From contig JAKOTR010000032.1 of the NCBI GenBank assembly GCA_029776225.1, positions 1-64,000 on the forward strand: 64,000 bases of DNA, given 5' to 3'. The notes under the pieces were generated by a model. That model was not told where the DNA came from, searched no databases, and was given only the letters and a program-made list of their open reading frames with translations. This document shows positions 25,882 through 35,353 of the stretch, in pieces. Each line of letters begins with the position of its first letter. Within the stretch, counting starts at the first letter, position 1. This stretch comes from Acidobacteriota bacterium (GTDB lineage: Bacteria; Acidobacteriota; Terriglobia; Bryobacterales; Bryobacteraceae). The translations under genes and the position numbers were made by a program.

Positions 25882-28800
25882 TCACAACCGAATGGTCACC
25901 ACCAGGCGCTCGCCAGGATAAGTAATGCCAACGCTGGTAATGTCCAGCGTGATTGCCTGATCGGGGCGGATTGCCGGCAGGTCTTTGCCGTCAATCCAGT
26001 TGGCCGGGAAGGTCTGGCCTTCCTGAATGATGACGGTGCCAAGCGCGTTTCCGGCGACCTTGACGACGGCGTGGATGTCGCCGCCCAAGGGGGCGTTCTT
26101 GCAGTAGGCGTAGATGTCGCGGATCGAGGTAGCCTGCGGCAGATAGACCGGCGGCACGGCGTCACTTTCGATGCCAATGACGCCCTCCACAATCAGATCC
26201 ACCTGCTCTCCGCTCAGAATGCGCAACCGGCCGTCAACGAGGTTCGAGGTGTAGTTGTTGATCTTGACCGGCGAGTTGCCGAAGACGTTGGTGACGTAGA
26301 GCTCGACGGCTGCCACCGCCATCGAGCGGAACGGTTCGCGAGCCTCCCACTCCCCCGAGGCCGGTGTGCCGAAGAAATCTCTCGGCACATGGTAGACACA
26401 TACCCGCTTGTGCAGCAGGATGAGCCGCGCACCGGAGTCATGCGCGGTGGCGGTCGAGTTCTTCTGCGCCCGCTGGATCTCGGCGGTTTGGCCGTTGATG
26501 GCGGTGATCTGGATGATCTCGCTATCGAGCAGGACGAAGTCGCCAAGGGCGAAGCTGCTCAAGTTCTCGGCAGTGATCGAGGTTGCCTGCTCATCGATCG
26601 CGGCGCTCAAGGTGGTCTGGATGGGCGCGGTTTCGTCGTAGTGCCAGACAGTGAAAGTAAGGGTGGAGATCGTTTTCGTGTTGGCGAGGTCCTGAAACCC
26701 GATTCCGGCAAAGATGAGCATCCCGGGATAAGGCGCCACACCGAAAACCGGCTCGGGCGGCGCGGCCCAGTCGGTGCCCGGCTCCGTGGCCGGCGGCTCC
26801 GGCACGACGTCGGCTGGCTTGGGGCCGGTGACCAAGTCGTACATCGAATCGGTGGTCGTGCGGCCCTGTATGTCGATCGAGTAGTCCTTATTGAGACGCC
26901 AACTGGTGACGCGGAACTCGCCCGCGCCGCCGGGCATGTCGGGATGGGTCATCGAGCAGACCATGCCGGGCTCGGTGTTGAGGGCTAGCACGGTGGTCTT
27001 GAAGGCGATTTGCCGCGCCGCCTTCCATTCGGTCGGCGTGATCCCACCGAGCTCCTCACGCAGCCGGGTCGTGATGATCCGTGCAGCCTGGGATTTCGAA
27101 GCGGTGCCGGAGAGATTGACCGTAGACTTCAGAAAGAGCGGTCCGGCGCCGCCGCCGATGAGCGCCGCATGATTGATGTCGTAGAGCGAGATCGAGTTGG
27201 CGACGAAGTCGTAGTCCTCGTCGGCGAAGTTGGCGGTCAGGTGGTTGAAGCTGGGCTTGAGCGGCGCAAGCTGGAGGCTCCCGAACAGAATGTTGCCTTC
27301 GGTGAAGGCCTCGAGGGCGGAGGAGTTCACACGCACGCCGAGCTTCAACTTACCGAAGGCGAACGTGTAATAACCGAGGCAGTTCATCAGGACTTCCTGA
27401 ATCCAGTCCCGGAGCGGCTTTTCCTCTTGGATCACGCCGCGGAACTTGAACTGCGTCTCGGCGCCCATGCCGACGAGTTTCGTTACCTGCTGATCGCAGA
27501 TCTGGGCAGCCGCAATGGCCGCATCCACGTCGAAGAACTGCTCGCAGGTGGCGGCGTCGGCAAAGCGCAGCCCACGCGCCCGGAGCAGCATGTTGATGGC
27601 GATCCAGATGGGGTTGGTGAGCACTTGGAGCGAGCGCACGCCCGGCGCGGTCCACACCCAGCCGCTCAGGCCCTGGGCGACGACCACCTCCATGGCATGC
27701 TCGGCGAGCCGCGAGAGCTGAAGCCCCTTGGCGTCGGCGCGGCGGAGCATCACGAAGGCCGTGCCCGCGGCCCGCTCGACTGGGTTGTCGGTGTCGAGGC
27801 CAAAGGGCGTCGGATTGGGGTCGGCGCCGAGGCTTTCCATCAAGCCAAGCGAACCGGGGTAGCCGTGGTGAAACTGCCCGTCGAGCTTGTGGCCCGTGCC
27901 GTAAGCGCCGAGCGGACCTTCGCCCACAATGCCCACGGCCGCGTAGAAATCACTCTCCTCGCGCCCCAGGGCGATTTTGGCGTTCACCGGCATGGCCGAG
28001 TCGGTGTAGATCTCCGGCACGACCTCGTCGTAAATCGAATCGGCCACGAGCGAGACGCTAGTGATTGTTGAGCGCCCGAAACCCCAGGTGCCCGTCGAGT
28101 TGTCCTTGATGCGCACGCCGATGGGTTTAGCCAGAATGCCGCCGAAGTAGTCATCCATGCCGTGGTTGCGGCAGCCGTTGGGCGTGTCAAAGCCCTTGTC
28201 GCAGGTGGTGTCGGGGCCCGTGTAGGGGCAGCCGGCGCCGTCTTTGAACTGCTTCCAGCAGGTGCGCGAGATGCGGCGCGAAGGGTAGGGGAGGTTCAGT
28301 TCGTAGATGCCGTCGGCGGCGCGGACGTGGAACTCCGGGCCGGCATCAAAGGACCAGTCGATGATCTCACCCTTCCACAGGTCGAGCTTGATGCCGGTTC
28401 CCACATGGAACAAGGAGAACTCGAGCGCCGCCCGGTAGAGATCGACGTCGTTGGCCAGCGCGCGCATGACGCGGTCGGCATTGCCGAAGACGAACCGGGC
28501 CTCGTCGGCCTCGTTGCCGATCGACTGCGCGATGCCGTCGAACTCCAGAAGCCGCGCCTGGTACAGCTGGCTGCCGATGGTGCAGCGCCGGTCCGAGACG
28601 TAGATGGCCGGGTAGCCGGGCTGCTTGGCGACGATCTTCACGAGCGGGATGATTTCCTGCACCTGCGAGAGCAAGGCCTGCTGGAGGGAAGCGGGAGGGA
28701 AGCGATTGACGATCTGATTGAGCGTGTAGGCGGGCGAGGAGGAGGGAATCTCGATGAGCGTCACGCCGAGGGAGCAAACCGCGGCGGCCAGCATCTCCCA

Positions 28801-29142
28801 GGAGAGCGGCTCGTTGGCGAAGCGGCAGGTGTAAGCGGTCGTGCCTACGCCATCGTCGTTCGGCGCGTTGTAGGTGAATGCGCCATAGGGGCCGTAGTGC
28901 TGCTCCCAGAAGTCGCGCAGGGCGATCCGGTCGGTCTCGCGCAGACGCGCCTTGCGGACGGTGAAGCGCTTGGCGCCGGTGCCCAGCAGGAAGCGTTGCT
29001 CGATCTTCGAGTTGCCGGAGCCGAACTGGTGGATGACCACTGCGGGCGCCTGCGAGCGCCCGTGCGGGTAATCGGGCGCCAGCGGAAACACGCCGCTCGG
29101 CGCAATCTCGGGCACCGGGACGTTGCCGAGGAAGTCGGGCAC
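25882..29142 (-). CDS. Phage tail-tip protein with DUF2460-like and phage_BR0599 (DUF2163)-like domains
   Basis: The product has 1086 residues. The first 150 residues resemble the DUF2460 fold (FTVRKARLRETDRIALRDFWE, split here as FTVRKARLRETD and ALRDFWEQHYGPYGAF). Residues about 170-370 resemble phage_BR0599/DUF2163, with a Cys-rich tail segment (TCWKQFKDGAGCPY, TTCDKGFDTPNGCRNHG). Both are distal-tail components in long-tailed phages and in the Rhodobacter gene transfer agent. The central part (ELNLPYPSRRI, MGAETQFKFRGVIQEEKP, FTEGNILFG) is like a baseplate-hub or TipA-type protein. The last 200 residues are repeated beta domains. Next gene follows after 3 bp. Confidence 0.65.
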   Translation of the reverse strand: MPDFLGNVPVPEIAPSGVFPLAPDYPHGRSQAPAVVIHQFGSGNSKIEQRFLLGTGAKRFTVRKARLRETDRIALRDFWEQHYGPYGAFTYNAPNDDGVGTTAYTCRFANEPLSWEMLAAAVCSLGVTLIEIPSSSPAYTLNQIVNRFPPASLQQALLSQVQEIIPLVKIVAKQPGYPAIYVSDRRCTIGSQLYQARLLEFDGIAQSIGNEADEARFVFGNADRVMRALANDVDLYRAALEFSLFHVGTGIKLDLWKGEIIDWSFDAGPEFHVRAADGIYELNLPYPSRRISRTCWKQFKDGAGCPYTGPDTTCDKGFDTPNGCRNHGMDDYFGGILAKPIGVRIKDNSTGTWGFGRSTITSVSLVADSIYDEVVPEIYTDSAMPVNAKIALGREESDFYAAVGIVGEGPLGAYGTGHKLDGQFHHGYPGSLGLMESLGADPNPTPFGLDTDNPVERAAGTAFVMLRRADAKGLQLSRLAEHAMEVVVAQGLSGWVWTAPGVRSLQVLTNPIWIAINMLLRARGLRFADAATCEQFFDVDAAIAAAQICDQQVTKLVGMGAETQFKFRGVIQEEKPLRDWIQEVLMNCLGYYTFAFGKLKLGVRVNSSALEAFTEGNILFGSLQLAPLKPSFNHLTANFADEDYDFVANSISLYDINHAALIGGGAGPLFLKSTVNLSGTASKSQAARIITTRLREELGGITPTEWKAARQIAFKTTVLALNTEPGMVCSMTHPDMPGGAGEFRVTSWRLNKDYSIDIQGRTTTDSMYDLVTGPKPADVVPEPPATEPGTDWAAPPEPVFGVAPYPGMLIFAGIGFQDLANTKTISTLTFTVWHYDETAPIQTTLSAAIDEQATSITAENLSSFALGDFVLLDSEIIQITAINGQTAEIQRAQKNSTATAHDSGARLILLHKRVCVYHVPRDFFGTPASGEWEAREPFRSMAVAAVELYVTNVFGNSPVKINNYTSNLVDGRLRILSGEQVDLIVEGVIGIESDAVPPVYLPQATSIRDIYAYCKNAPLGGDIHAVVKVAGNALGTVIIQEGQTFPANWIDGKDLPAIRPDQAITLDITSVGITYPGERLVVTIRL

Positions 29143-29154
29143 GGAAGAAAGCTC

Positions 29155-30516
29155 TCAACGCTGGACGAGGTAGCCCCAGCTGACCGACGGGCTGCCAGAA
29201 GCATTCGCCCATCCAGGCGTGATGTTGATTGTGCCGCTCTTGAGCTGCGCCACGACTTGGCCCTGGACGTACCCGCTGGCGTTCAGCGGCAGCGCGGGAG
29301 AAACGAAGGTCCGTGCGCCCTTCAGGTCGGTCCAGGTCACAGTGAGGAATGCCGTTCCGCCGCTGCCGGCGGTCGTCGTGAGGTAGTAGAGCACGGTGTA
29401 GAGATAGTCTCCCTGGGCATTGGGGGTGCAACCGTCGGAAGCGCCGCAGGACTGGGTGGCCAGCGTGCCGGTCCCGGAAGGGTACGTCCCGTAGGTGAAG
29501 CTCTTCAAGCGCTTCACCATGCCGGTGATGGTGAAGTTGGTGAGCGATGCTTTCTGCGACCACGGCGCCAGCTCGATGTAGCTGTTGTTGGCTTCGTCGA
29601 ATGTCCCATCCACGTTGAGAAAGCGGACTCTGAAGCCCTGCGGGTAGTTGGGAGGCGCGGAGGAATCCGGTGGCCGGATGTCGATAGGGACGGGATTGAA
29701 GATCTCCCCGGGATTGCCGAACGTCACCGACGCACCGTCCCGGAGGGAGACAGTGGCTTGTTTGTTGGTCTCGTCGGTGGACACGACCGAACTTGACCCC
29801 AGATTTCCGCCCCCTGTCCAGTACGCCATCGAGTTCGCGACGCCGCCGGAAAGGGCGGTACAGGTGGGGCAGGAGAACAGGCCCGTTCCACTGTCATAGG
29901 CCAGCGGGCTTTGCGCAGAAAATGCGGCACGGGCGCGCGAGTCGAGATAGTACTTGTTCACGCCGCTTTCCGGGACTTTGTCGGTGTCGTAATCTCCGGA
30001 TTGGGCCGTGACCGCGCCGGTGCGCCCGAAGATGCTGCTGACCCCCGCACTGAGCGTTGATGGGCTCCAGCGGCGGAGACCGTCACTCCATACCAGCGTC
30101 TGGCCGTCTGAGGCGCCGCCGGCCAGGATTTGCGATGGCTGAATGGTCATTTGCGGCGCTGGCGGCTGGCTGACGCGGACGCCAGCGATTTTCAGCGGCG
30201 TTCCGCTGGTGGGGACCACCCAGTACTCCGACCATGCCATGCCGGACTTCGGACGGTAGACGACATAGTAGCTGGTGCCGCTGGGCACCGCCGTATCGTT
30301 GGGCTCGAGCTCCACCTGGAATTGGCCGCCCGAGATCTGGAAGTCTCGCGTCCAGCGGCTGATCATCTTGCCCTCGGAGGTGGTCATCGCCGGCCCAGAG
30401 ATCGTGACCCGGCCTTCGAAGGCCTGCGGCGGAAAGCTGGTGTAGATGGTGTCCTGGATCAGAGTCCCGGCCAAGCACAGGGCCGGTAAGAACAAGGCGC
30501 AGATTCGGATGTTCAT
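29155..30516 (-). CDS. Tail-fibre-like protein with N-terminal signal sequence
   Basis: The product has 453 residues; ATG 30516 overlaps the previous stop by ATGA. The first about 18 residues (MNIRICALFLPALCLAG) are a strong export signal, unusual for a virion protein. A beta-sandwich region follows (FEGRVTISGPAMTT, FQVELEPNDTAVPSGTSYYV). Residues about 180-330 are collagen-poor fibre-like repeats: YYLDSRARAAFSAQSPLAYD, then MAYWTGGGNLGSSSV, a pattern also seen in host secreted proteins of acidobacteria. The C-terminus has a beta domain with SGTINITPGW. It may be a captured host gene serving as a fibre or cargo; that is inference. Confidence 0.55.
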   Translation of the reverse strand: MNIRICALFLPALCLAGTLIQDTIYTSFPPQAFEGRVTISGPAMTTSEGKMISRWTRDFQISGGQFQVELEPNDTAVPSGTSYYVVYRPKSGMAWSEYWVVPTSGTPLKIAGVRVSQPPAPQMTIQPSQILAGGASDGQTLVWSDGLRRWSPSTLSAGVSSIFGRTGAVTAQSGDYDTDKVPESGVNKYYLDSRARAAFSAQSPLAYDSGTGLFSCPTCTALSGGVANSMAYWTGGGNLGSSSVVSTDETNKQATVSLRDGASVTFGNPGEIFNPVPIDIRPPDSSAPPNYPQGFRVRFLNVDGTFDEANNSYIELAPWSQKASLTNFTITGMVKRLKSFTYGTYPSGTGTLATQSCGASDGCTPNAQGDYLYTVLYYLTTTAGSGGTAFLTVTWTDLKGARTFVSPALPLNASGYVQGQVVAQLKSGTINITPGWANASGSPSVSWGYLVQR

Positions 30517-30917
30517 CAGGCAAGCTCCACCAGTTCGACGGTGACTTCGATCAGAGCGATTCCGGCCGATTGCTCCCAGGCGCCTTCGAAACGGACGGTG
30601 TAGCGGCCTTGTGTGGCCTGGCCGGTCGGGTCGTAGCTGAACTTCGGATTCGTGTCCCAGGGGTCGTAGAAGTAGAACGGCTCTTGCGGACCTTTGCGCG
30701 CATCGTAGAAATCGCGCAACGTCACGAGTTGCGCCGACGTCAGCCGCTTGGCCAGCCGCCAGCGTTTGCGGCTGTTCGTCGCCTGGACCGAGCGCTGGGA
30801 CTCGCCGCCCGCGTACTCGTTGTCGAGAACCGGATACTCCTGACTGCGCACGAAGGCTGTCGACAGGCTCCACGGCAGGACGGTGGATGGCGCGGCGTTT
30901 TCGACCGATCCTGGCAT
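30516..30917 (-). CDS. Small phage tail protein (DUF2460-like)
   Basis: The product has 133 residues, ATG 30917, overlapping the endolysin stop by one base (TAATG). It reads RWRLAKRLTSAQLVTLRDFY then RKGPQEPFYFYDPWD, followed by TQGRYTVRFEGAWEQ and IALIEVTVELVEL. This matches the short form of the DUF2460/minor-tail-tip fold in which a helix is followed by an FY-DP loop and a closing strand. The longer first domain of the 1086-residue protein is similar in pattern. It is probably a tail-tip ring subunit. Confidence 0.6.
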   Translation of the reverse strand: MPGSVENAAPSTVLPWSLSTAFVRSQEYPVLDNEYAGGESQRSVQATNSRKRWRLAKRLTSAQLVTLRDFYDARKGPQEPFYFYDPWDTNPKFSYDPTGQATQGRYTVRFEGAWEQSAGIALIEVTVELVELA

Positions 30918-31828
30918 TATTGGGACGCCCGTTCCAGCCAGCCTTTGAGATACGGCAGATACTTCGGGTCCTTGGCCGCCAGCGTCCGGTAGTGCTCGGC
31001 GGCCAGCGCCCGCAAGTGGCTCAGGACGCATTCCACCGGTGCTTCATTGGCAGCCGCAATGGTGCGCTCGCCGAGGAGGCCGTCCACGGTGAGCTGCGCG
31101 CCACAGCGCACGAGCGCCTGCTGGAGAAGCCGGGTTGCACGTTGCGGCCCGAGGTTGACCGCCAGGTCGAAAAACTTGGTGGCCAGACGCTGATCCTGGA
31201 GGCGCTCGAAGCCGTACCGCTCCCACCAGTGCTCGCGGTAGATTTCGATGGCTTGCTCGCGGGTGAGGTTGCGGATCGCGTCCCGATCATGCGGCAAGCC
31301 GATCGAGCGCAGAAACTCAGCGGTGAGGCCGAACTTCGAGATCTCACCAGTCGTGTGGTCTTCCAGGTAGCCGCCTTCGTGCCCGAGCACGACGGCCACG
31401 ACGGCATTGAAATCGACGCCACGCGCAGGCGGGGAGTTCACGACGGCATTGAAATCGACGCCACGCGCAGGCGGGGAGTTCATGCCGCGCGGTCCGCGGC
31501 CTACGAGCAACAGGATCACGCCGACCAGGATCAGCGTTAGGGTGGCCAGGATAAGCGAGAACATCTGGCGGTTGGCGGCCTGAGCTTCCTTGGCGGTCTC
31601 GATATAGGTCTCGATGCGGGTGAGGCGCTGGGCGGCATCTAGGCGTTCGAGCTCGTGATCGAGGCGGTCGATGCGTTGTTCAAGCTGCTGCGTGCGGTCC
31701 ACCTCTTGCGCCTGGGCGCCATTGCGCATGTCCACGGCGAACTGAACCCCCAGGAACAGCAGGTAGAGGATCATCACCGCGCCCAGCGCTTTGCGCAGCG
31801 CATCATAATGCCATCGGATGATTCCCAT
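30917..31828 (-). CDS. Membrane-anchored endolysin (GH108-like muramidase with peptidoglycan-binding domain)
   Basis: The product has 303 residues. Hydrophobic segments lie at about residues 12-32 (MILYLLFLGVQFAV) and 88-110 (FSLILATLTLILVGVILLLV), separated by a charged coiled coil. From about 143 a GH108-type lysozyme domain follows, VVLGHEGGYLEDHTTGE containing the catalytic Glu, then SKFGLTAEF, EHWWERYGF, FDLAVNLGPQRA and a PG-binding-3-like part, TVDGLLGERTIAA. A tandem 14-residue repeat (NSPPARGVDFNAVV, twice) joins the halves. An internal ATG at the repeat could give the free enzyme. It is placed where long-tailed phages and GTAs carry a tail or lysis hydrolase. Confidence 0.75.
   Translation of the reverse strand: MGIIRWHYDALRKALGAVMILYLLFLGVQFAVDMRNGAQAQEVDRTQQLEQRIDRLDHELERLDAAQRLTRIETYIETAKEAQAANRQMFSLILATLTLILVGVILLLVGRGPRGMNSPPARGVDFNAVVNSPPARGVDFNAVVAVVLGHEGGYLEDHTTGEISKFGLTAEFLRSIGLPHDRDAIRNLTREQAIEIYREHWWERYGFERLQDQRLATKFFDLAVNLGPQRATRLLQQALVRCGAQLTVDGLLGERTIAAANEAPVECVLSHLRALAAEHYRTLAAKDPKYLPYLKGWLERASQ
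31397..31480 (-). repeat. 42-bp perfect tandem duplication inside the endolysin gene
   Basis: Two identical 42-bp units lie at 31397-31438 and 31439-31480. They encode two copies of NSPPARGVDFNAVV. The length is a multiple of three, so the frame is kept. The unit borders the membrane part and the lysozyme domain. Confidence 0.9.
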
Positions 31829-31836
31829 CAGTTCTC

Positions 31837-34800
31837 CTATGCGGTAAGTGTGCCGGGGCTGAGCTGCAAGGCCACGAGTTCGCGCCGGCCGGCGTTGGCT
31901 TTGGTGGCCGCGAGCGAGGAGGCTTGCACGGAGCGCGGGTTGTCCAGCACCACCCGCACCGTCTCCTTCTCGAAGAACTCCTTCGCGCCGGGCACGGTGA
32001 TGTTGATCACCGTGGGAGCAGCCGCGGATGGGGCGCCCCCGCCAATCCGATCAATCGTGAGGCCGCCGGCGCTCTGTTGGAAGAGGCTGCCGCCTTGCTG
32101 CAACAGCGAGACCGGCTTGACCGTGGCCGGAAGACCCGAAGTGCTCTGGCCCGTCGACAACGCATAGAGTTCCACCAGATCGCGGATCTGCGGGCTGCGG
32201 ATGGCCATGTCGAGGTTACCGCCAAAAGCCTGCTTGGCGGTCTCGACGATCTGCTTCAACACGTTGTTGTCGCGGATGTCGATGCCGTAGGTCGCTTTGA
32301 TCTTCTCGCGGGCTTTCTCCTGCGCGCCCTTGACAAAGAGGCGCACCAAGCCGGCCACGGCGCCGGCTCCGGCGCCGATGGCGGCGCCCAGGGGACCACC
32401 ATATTTGAAGCCGATCAGCGCGCCGCCGGCCGTGGTCATGCCAAGGCCGGAAAGCCCGCCGCGCTGGAGGCCGTACATCCCGAGCATGGCTCCGCCCATG
32501 AGCGCCGCGTTCGACTTGCCGATGGCGGAGAGTTTCTGCCCCATGGTCGCGGCTTCCCAGGTAGTGGCCATGCCCGGACCGAGTTGGACGCTGCCGCCAA
32601 TCCCGAAGAATGATTTGAGGTTCGCCAGTGTGCCTGCCCAGGCCTGGCCGGAGAACAACCCGGCTCCGCCGCCGGCGCTGGCGGGCATGAAGGGAGGCGT
32701 GCCCCACCCTCCGGCCGCGCCGCCTGGAATGGGACCAGCGCCGCCACCGAAGACCGGCACAGCGCCGATTCCAAGCAATCCGCCAACCCTGCCGAGCGCG
32801 CTGCGACCAGAGGCGCCGCCACCAGCCGTCGACAGCCGCGTGCCGGCGAATAACTCCATCAGCATGGCCGCCACGCGCGAGGTCACGATCTCTTTGATCG
32901 CCGTCAGGATGGCAGTCTTGAGCGCGTTCGCAATGGCCGACCAGACCGACTGGGAGCGAGTCAGCAGTGCGTCAAAAACGCCCTCAGCCTGCCGCTTGAG
33001 AGAGTCGAAGATCTGCCGGTTGTGATCGCGGACGAGTTCAGCCTGCCGGATGGCGGCGTTCTCGCGCGCGGCCTGGATGGCCGCGTCGGTGGCCTCCTGC
33101 TGCTGCCAGCGGATATCTTCGCGCTGCTGGCTGAGTTCCGCGATGCGCGCTTGGATCTCATCGGCCCGGTAGCCCAGGCGCTGGAGGTTGGCCTCCTCCT
33201 CGAGCACCATCCGCGAGGTCTCCAGATCAAACAGCCGCTGCTTGATCTCGTGGACGCGCTCGAGGTACTCGATCTCGATCGCAGCCTTGCGCTGCTCAAG
33301 GGCCAGCTTCTGCTCGAGCGTCTGCGCGTCCGCGGCCTCGGCCTGGCGCAACTGGGCGTCGCGCAGCCAGCCGGCTCGCTCGAGCTCGAAGCTATAGACC
33401 TGCTCGGTATGCTCGAGCGCCTGACGTGCGGCGTCCTCGTCGTTGGCAAGCCGGCGCTGGTAAAGCTCGGTGTCAAAGGCCAGCCGCTGCTCGTACTCCT
33501 CCCTGGCGCGCTTAAGCGCCTCCTCGGCGGTCTCCTTCTGGAGCCCACGCAGCTTGGCTTGAAGCTCGCGCTCGAGGTTGTGGCGGGCTTCGGCGAGCAG
33601 CGTGTAGCGATGGATCACACCGCGCTCATCGACGAAGGTTGTCAGCCGCTGGACCTCGCGCTCCACCTCAATGAGCGCCCGTGCCGGCCCTTGGAGCGCT
33701 TCGGCCTCCGCGGCCAGGACGCTTTCGCGCGTTGCGCGCACCGCCTCGATCTGGCGCTTCTGGATCTCGGCGGCCAGCTTCAGGCTCTCGAGATCCGGCG
33801 CGGCCTCAAGCCTGACCTTGGGCCCGGGGACCTCAAAAGTCTCCTGGCCGGGCAAGGCCCGACGGCCGGCGACGAGCTCGCGCAGTTGCTCATCCGTCAT
33901 CCCGCGCCGGCGGAGCTCGTCTAAACTGACCTTGCCCGCCAGCAGCTGCATGCGGAGTGCGCGCCGTTCCATTTCGTCGAAGCGCGCCTCAACCTCTTCC
34001 TGACCACGCCTCCACTGCGCATAGACGGCCATGCCGGCGCCCACGGCAGCGACGCCCAGCAAGGCATAGGGGCTCAGCGTGGCCAGATTGAGCGCCGCGA
34101 TTGATTTGGCCAGAGCCAGGATCTTGTCCGCGAGCTTATATGCGGCGAAGGCAGCTCCTACCGCGGCTACCGCTTCAGCGAGCTTGAGCAGACCGTCGGT
34201 GTTGTCGCGCAGCCAGCTAACCAGCTCACGCAGGTTGGCGAGCAGCGCCACCAGATCGCTCTGGAAGCGGGCGCCGATCTGCTCGCGCAGACGCTGAAAC
34301 TCACGCTGGAGGGCGCCGAGCTGACCTGCCGCGGTCTGCATGACGGCAGCATGCGCGCCCTGGATCTTGGCGCCCTCGCGCATAATGGCGTTGTAACGGA
34401 CCTGCTTCTCCTCGGCTTCGGTGAGGGCGCGGCCCAGCCGGAGCTGCTCGGCGAGTGCCTCGCGCTCGAAGTTGACGAACAGGCCCAGGCTGCGCAGGCC
34501 CCGCGAGTAGCCAGACTCGATCGCCATGACGATGGTCTCGAGCGCCTCACCTGCGGCCACATTCTGGATGGCGGCGGCGTCCTTGGCGAGCTTGGCCAGA
34601 CCCTGTGCCTTCGAGAGCTCCAAATCGGCCACGATCAGCCGCTGGACGGCGTGGGCTGCCTCGGCGTATTCGAAGCCGATTTCTTGGATCGCCGAGACCT
34701 GCTTGGCCGCCGCAGCCGCTCCCGCGCCGTGGGCATTGGCCAGCGCCTTAAGCGAGGCTTCCGCCTTCGCGTTCTCAGCCGCCATCATGACCGAGCCGAC

Positions 34801-35034
34801 GGTGAACTCCTTGACCCCGCCCAGCGCGCGCTCGATGGCCTCGGCGAGCAGGTTGCCGGCGGTGGCGCCCTTGACCATGGCCGCGGTCATGCCGTCAATG
34901 CCCCGCGAAGCCCCGCGCGCGGCGCTCACTGCGGTGGTCTCGATCGAGGATAGGCCGGCGTTGACGCTCTTGATCGACGCGTTGGCCTTGTCCGCATCAA
35001 CGGTGACCACCAGTTCGAGCTTGCTGTCAGCCAT
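31837..35034 (-). CDS. Phage tail tape-measure protein
   Basis: The product has 1065 residues, the longest in the module; ATG 35034 is preferred because it starts MADSKLELVVTVDADKANAS, the usual beginning of tape-measure proteins, and it overlaps the frameshifted chaperone end. Residues 30-330 are helical with a phage-tail-tape-measure domain. Hydrophobic helices occur near 290-345 (ILALAKSIAALNL, YALLGVAAVGAGMAVY). A long coiled coil runs about 440-720 (EREVQRLT, AEALKRAREEYEQRLAFD). The C-terminus is Gly-rich (GGGAGPIPGGAAGGWG), with an ATY-type segment. Length should set tail length. It follows directly the tail assembly chaperone, as in lambda-like tails. Confidence 0.9.
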   Translation of the reverse strand: MADSKLELVVTVDADKANASIKSVNAGLSSIETTAVSAARGASRGIDGMTAAMVKGATAGNLLAEAIERALGGVKEFTVGSVMMAAENAKAEASLKALANAHGAGAAAAAKQVSAIQEIGFEYAEAAHAVQRLIVADLELSKAQGLAKLAKDAAAIQNVAAGEALETIVMAIESGYSRGLRSLGLFVNFEREALAEQLRLGRALTEAEEKQVRYNAIMREGAKIQGAHAAVMQTAAGQLGALQREFQRLREQIGARFQSDLVALLANLRELVSWLRDNTDGLLKLAEAVAAVGAAFAAYKLADKILALAKSIAALNLATLSPYALLGVAAVGAGMAVYAQWRRGQEEVEARFDEMERRALRMQLLAGKVSLDELRRRGMTDEQLRELVAGRRALPGQETFEVPGPKVRLEAAPDLESLKLAAEIQKRQIEAVRATRESVLAAEAEALQGPARALIEVEREVQRLTTFVDERGVIHRYTLLAEARHNLERELQAKLRGLQKETAEEALKRAREEYEQRLAFDTELYQRRLANDEDAARQALEHTEQVYSFELERAGWLRDAQLRQAEAADAQTLEQKLALEQRKAAIEIEYLERVHEIKQRLFDLETSRMVLEEEANLQRLGYRADEIQARIAELSQQREDIRWQQQEATDAAIQAARENAAIRQAELVRDHNRQIFDSLKRQAEGVFDALLTRSQSVWSAIANALKTAILTAIKEIVTSRVAAMLMELFAGTRLSTAGGGASGRSALGRVGGLLGIGAVPVFGGGAGPIPGGAAGGWGTPPFMPASAGGGAGLFSGQAWAGTLANLKSFFGIGGSVQLGPGMATTWEAATMGQKLSAIGKSNAALMGGAMLGMYGLQRGGLSGLGMTTAGGALIGFKYGGPLGAAIGAGAGAVAGLVRLFVKGAQEKAREKIKATYGIDIRDNNVLKQIVETAKQAFGGNLDMAIRSPQIRDLVELYALSTGQSTSGLPATVKPVSLLQQGGSLFQQSAGGLTIDRIGGGAPSAAAPTVINITVPGAKEFFEKETVRVVLDNPRSVQASSLAATKANAGRRELVALQLSPGTLTA

Positions 35035-35353
35035 GGCGGTTGAGCCGCTCCTCATCGAAGCGGGCCTGTTCCTGTTCGACAATCAGCATCGCCTGGAACT
35101 CATCTGCCGCGATTTCATCCAGGGACAGCTTGACGCCCAGCTTTAGCGCCGCGCGAAGATCGAGTGCGCGGCGCAGGAGTTGACCGGGTTCGGAAGACTG
35201 CGCCGCATCCAGCCGATCGAGCGGGCAGTGATCGCAGCGACCGCCCTCGGGCGCATCCGGACAGAGTCCGGGATCGCACAACTGGTCGCGCCGCAGCGAC
35301 CAGTAGACCAGGTAGCGCAGGGAGGGCCGCTCGGGCCACTCCCCGCTCAGGAG
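35027..35353 (-). CDS. Tail assembly chaperone, -1 frameshift extension (gpT-like)
   Basis: This frame has no ATG or GTG before it enters a stop inside the upstream chaperone gene; TTG 35281 is the only internal candidate. Read from the slippery site it gives 108 residues, starting LLSGEWPERPSLRYLVYWSL and including a Cys pattern (LCDPGLCPD, RCDHCPLD) and the end LIVEQEQARFDEERLNRHG. Fused to the first 202 residues of the upstream product it makes a 310-residue protein, equivalent to gpGT of lambda, which binds the tape-measure protein. Its stop lies inside the tape-measure gene start. Confidence 0.7.
   Translation of the reverse strand, partial: LLSGEWPERPSLRYLVYWSLRRDQLCDPGLCPDAPEGGRCDHCPLDRLDAAQSSEPGQLLRRALDLRAALKLGVKLSLDEIAADEFQAMLIVEQEQARFDEERLNRHG

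Noticed and set aside
24661-26988. Plus-strand ORF of 775 codons opposite tail-tip genes
   Set aside because: It spans two real minus-strand genes and has repeated low-complexity shadow sequence without domains.
28162-29796. Long plus-strand ORF of 544 codons opposite the tail gene
   Set aside because: It lies antisense to a protein with recognisable tail domains and has Arg/Gly/Asp-rich shadow composition.
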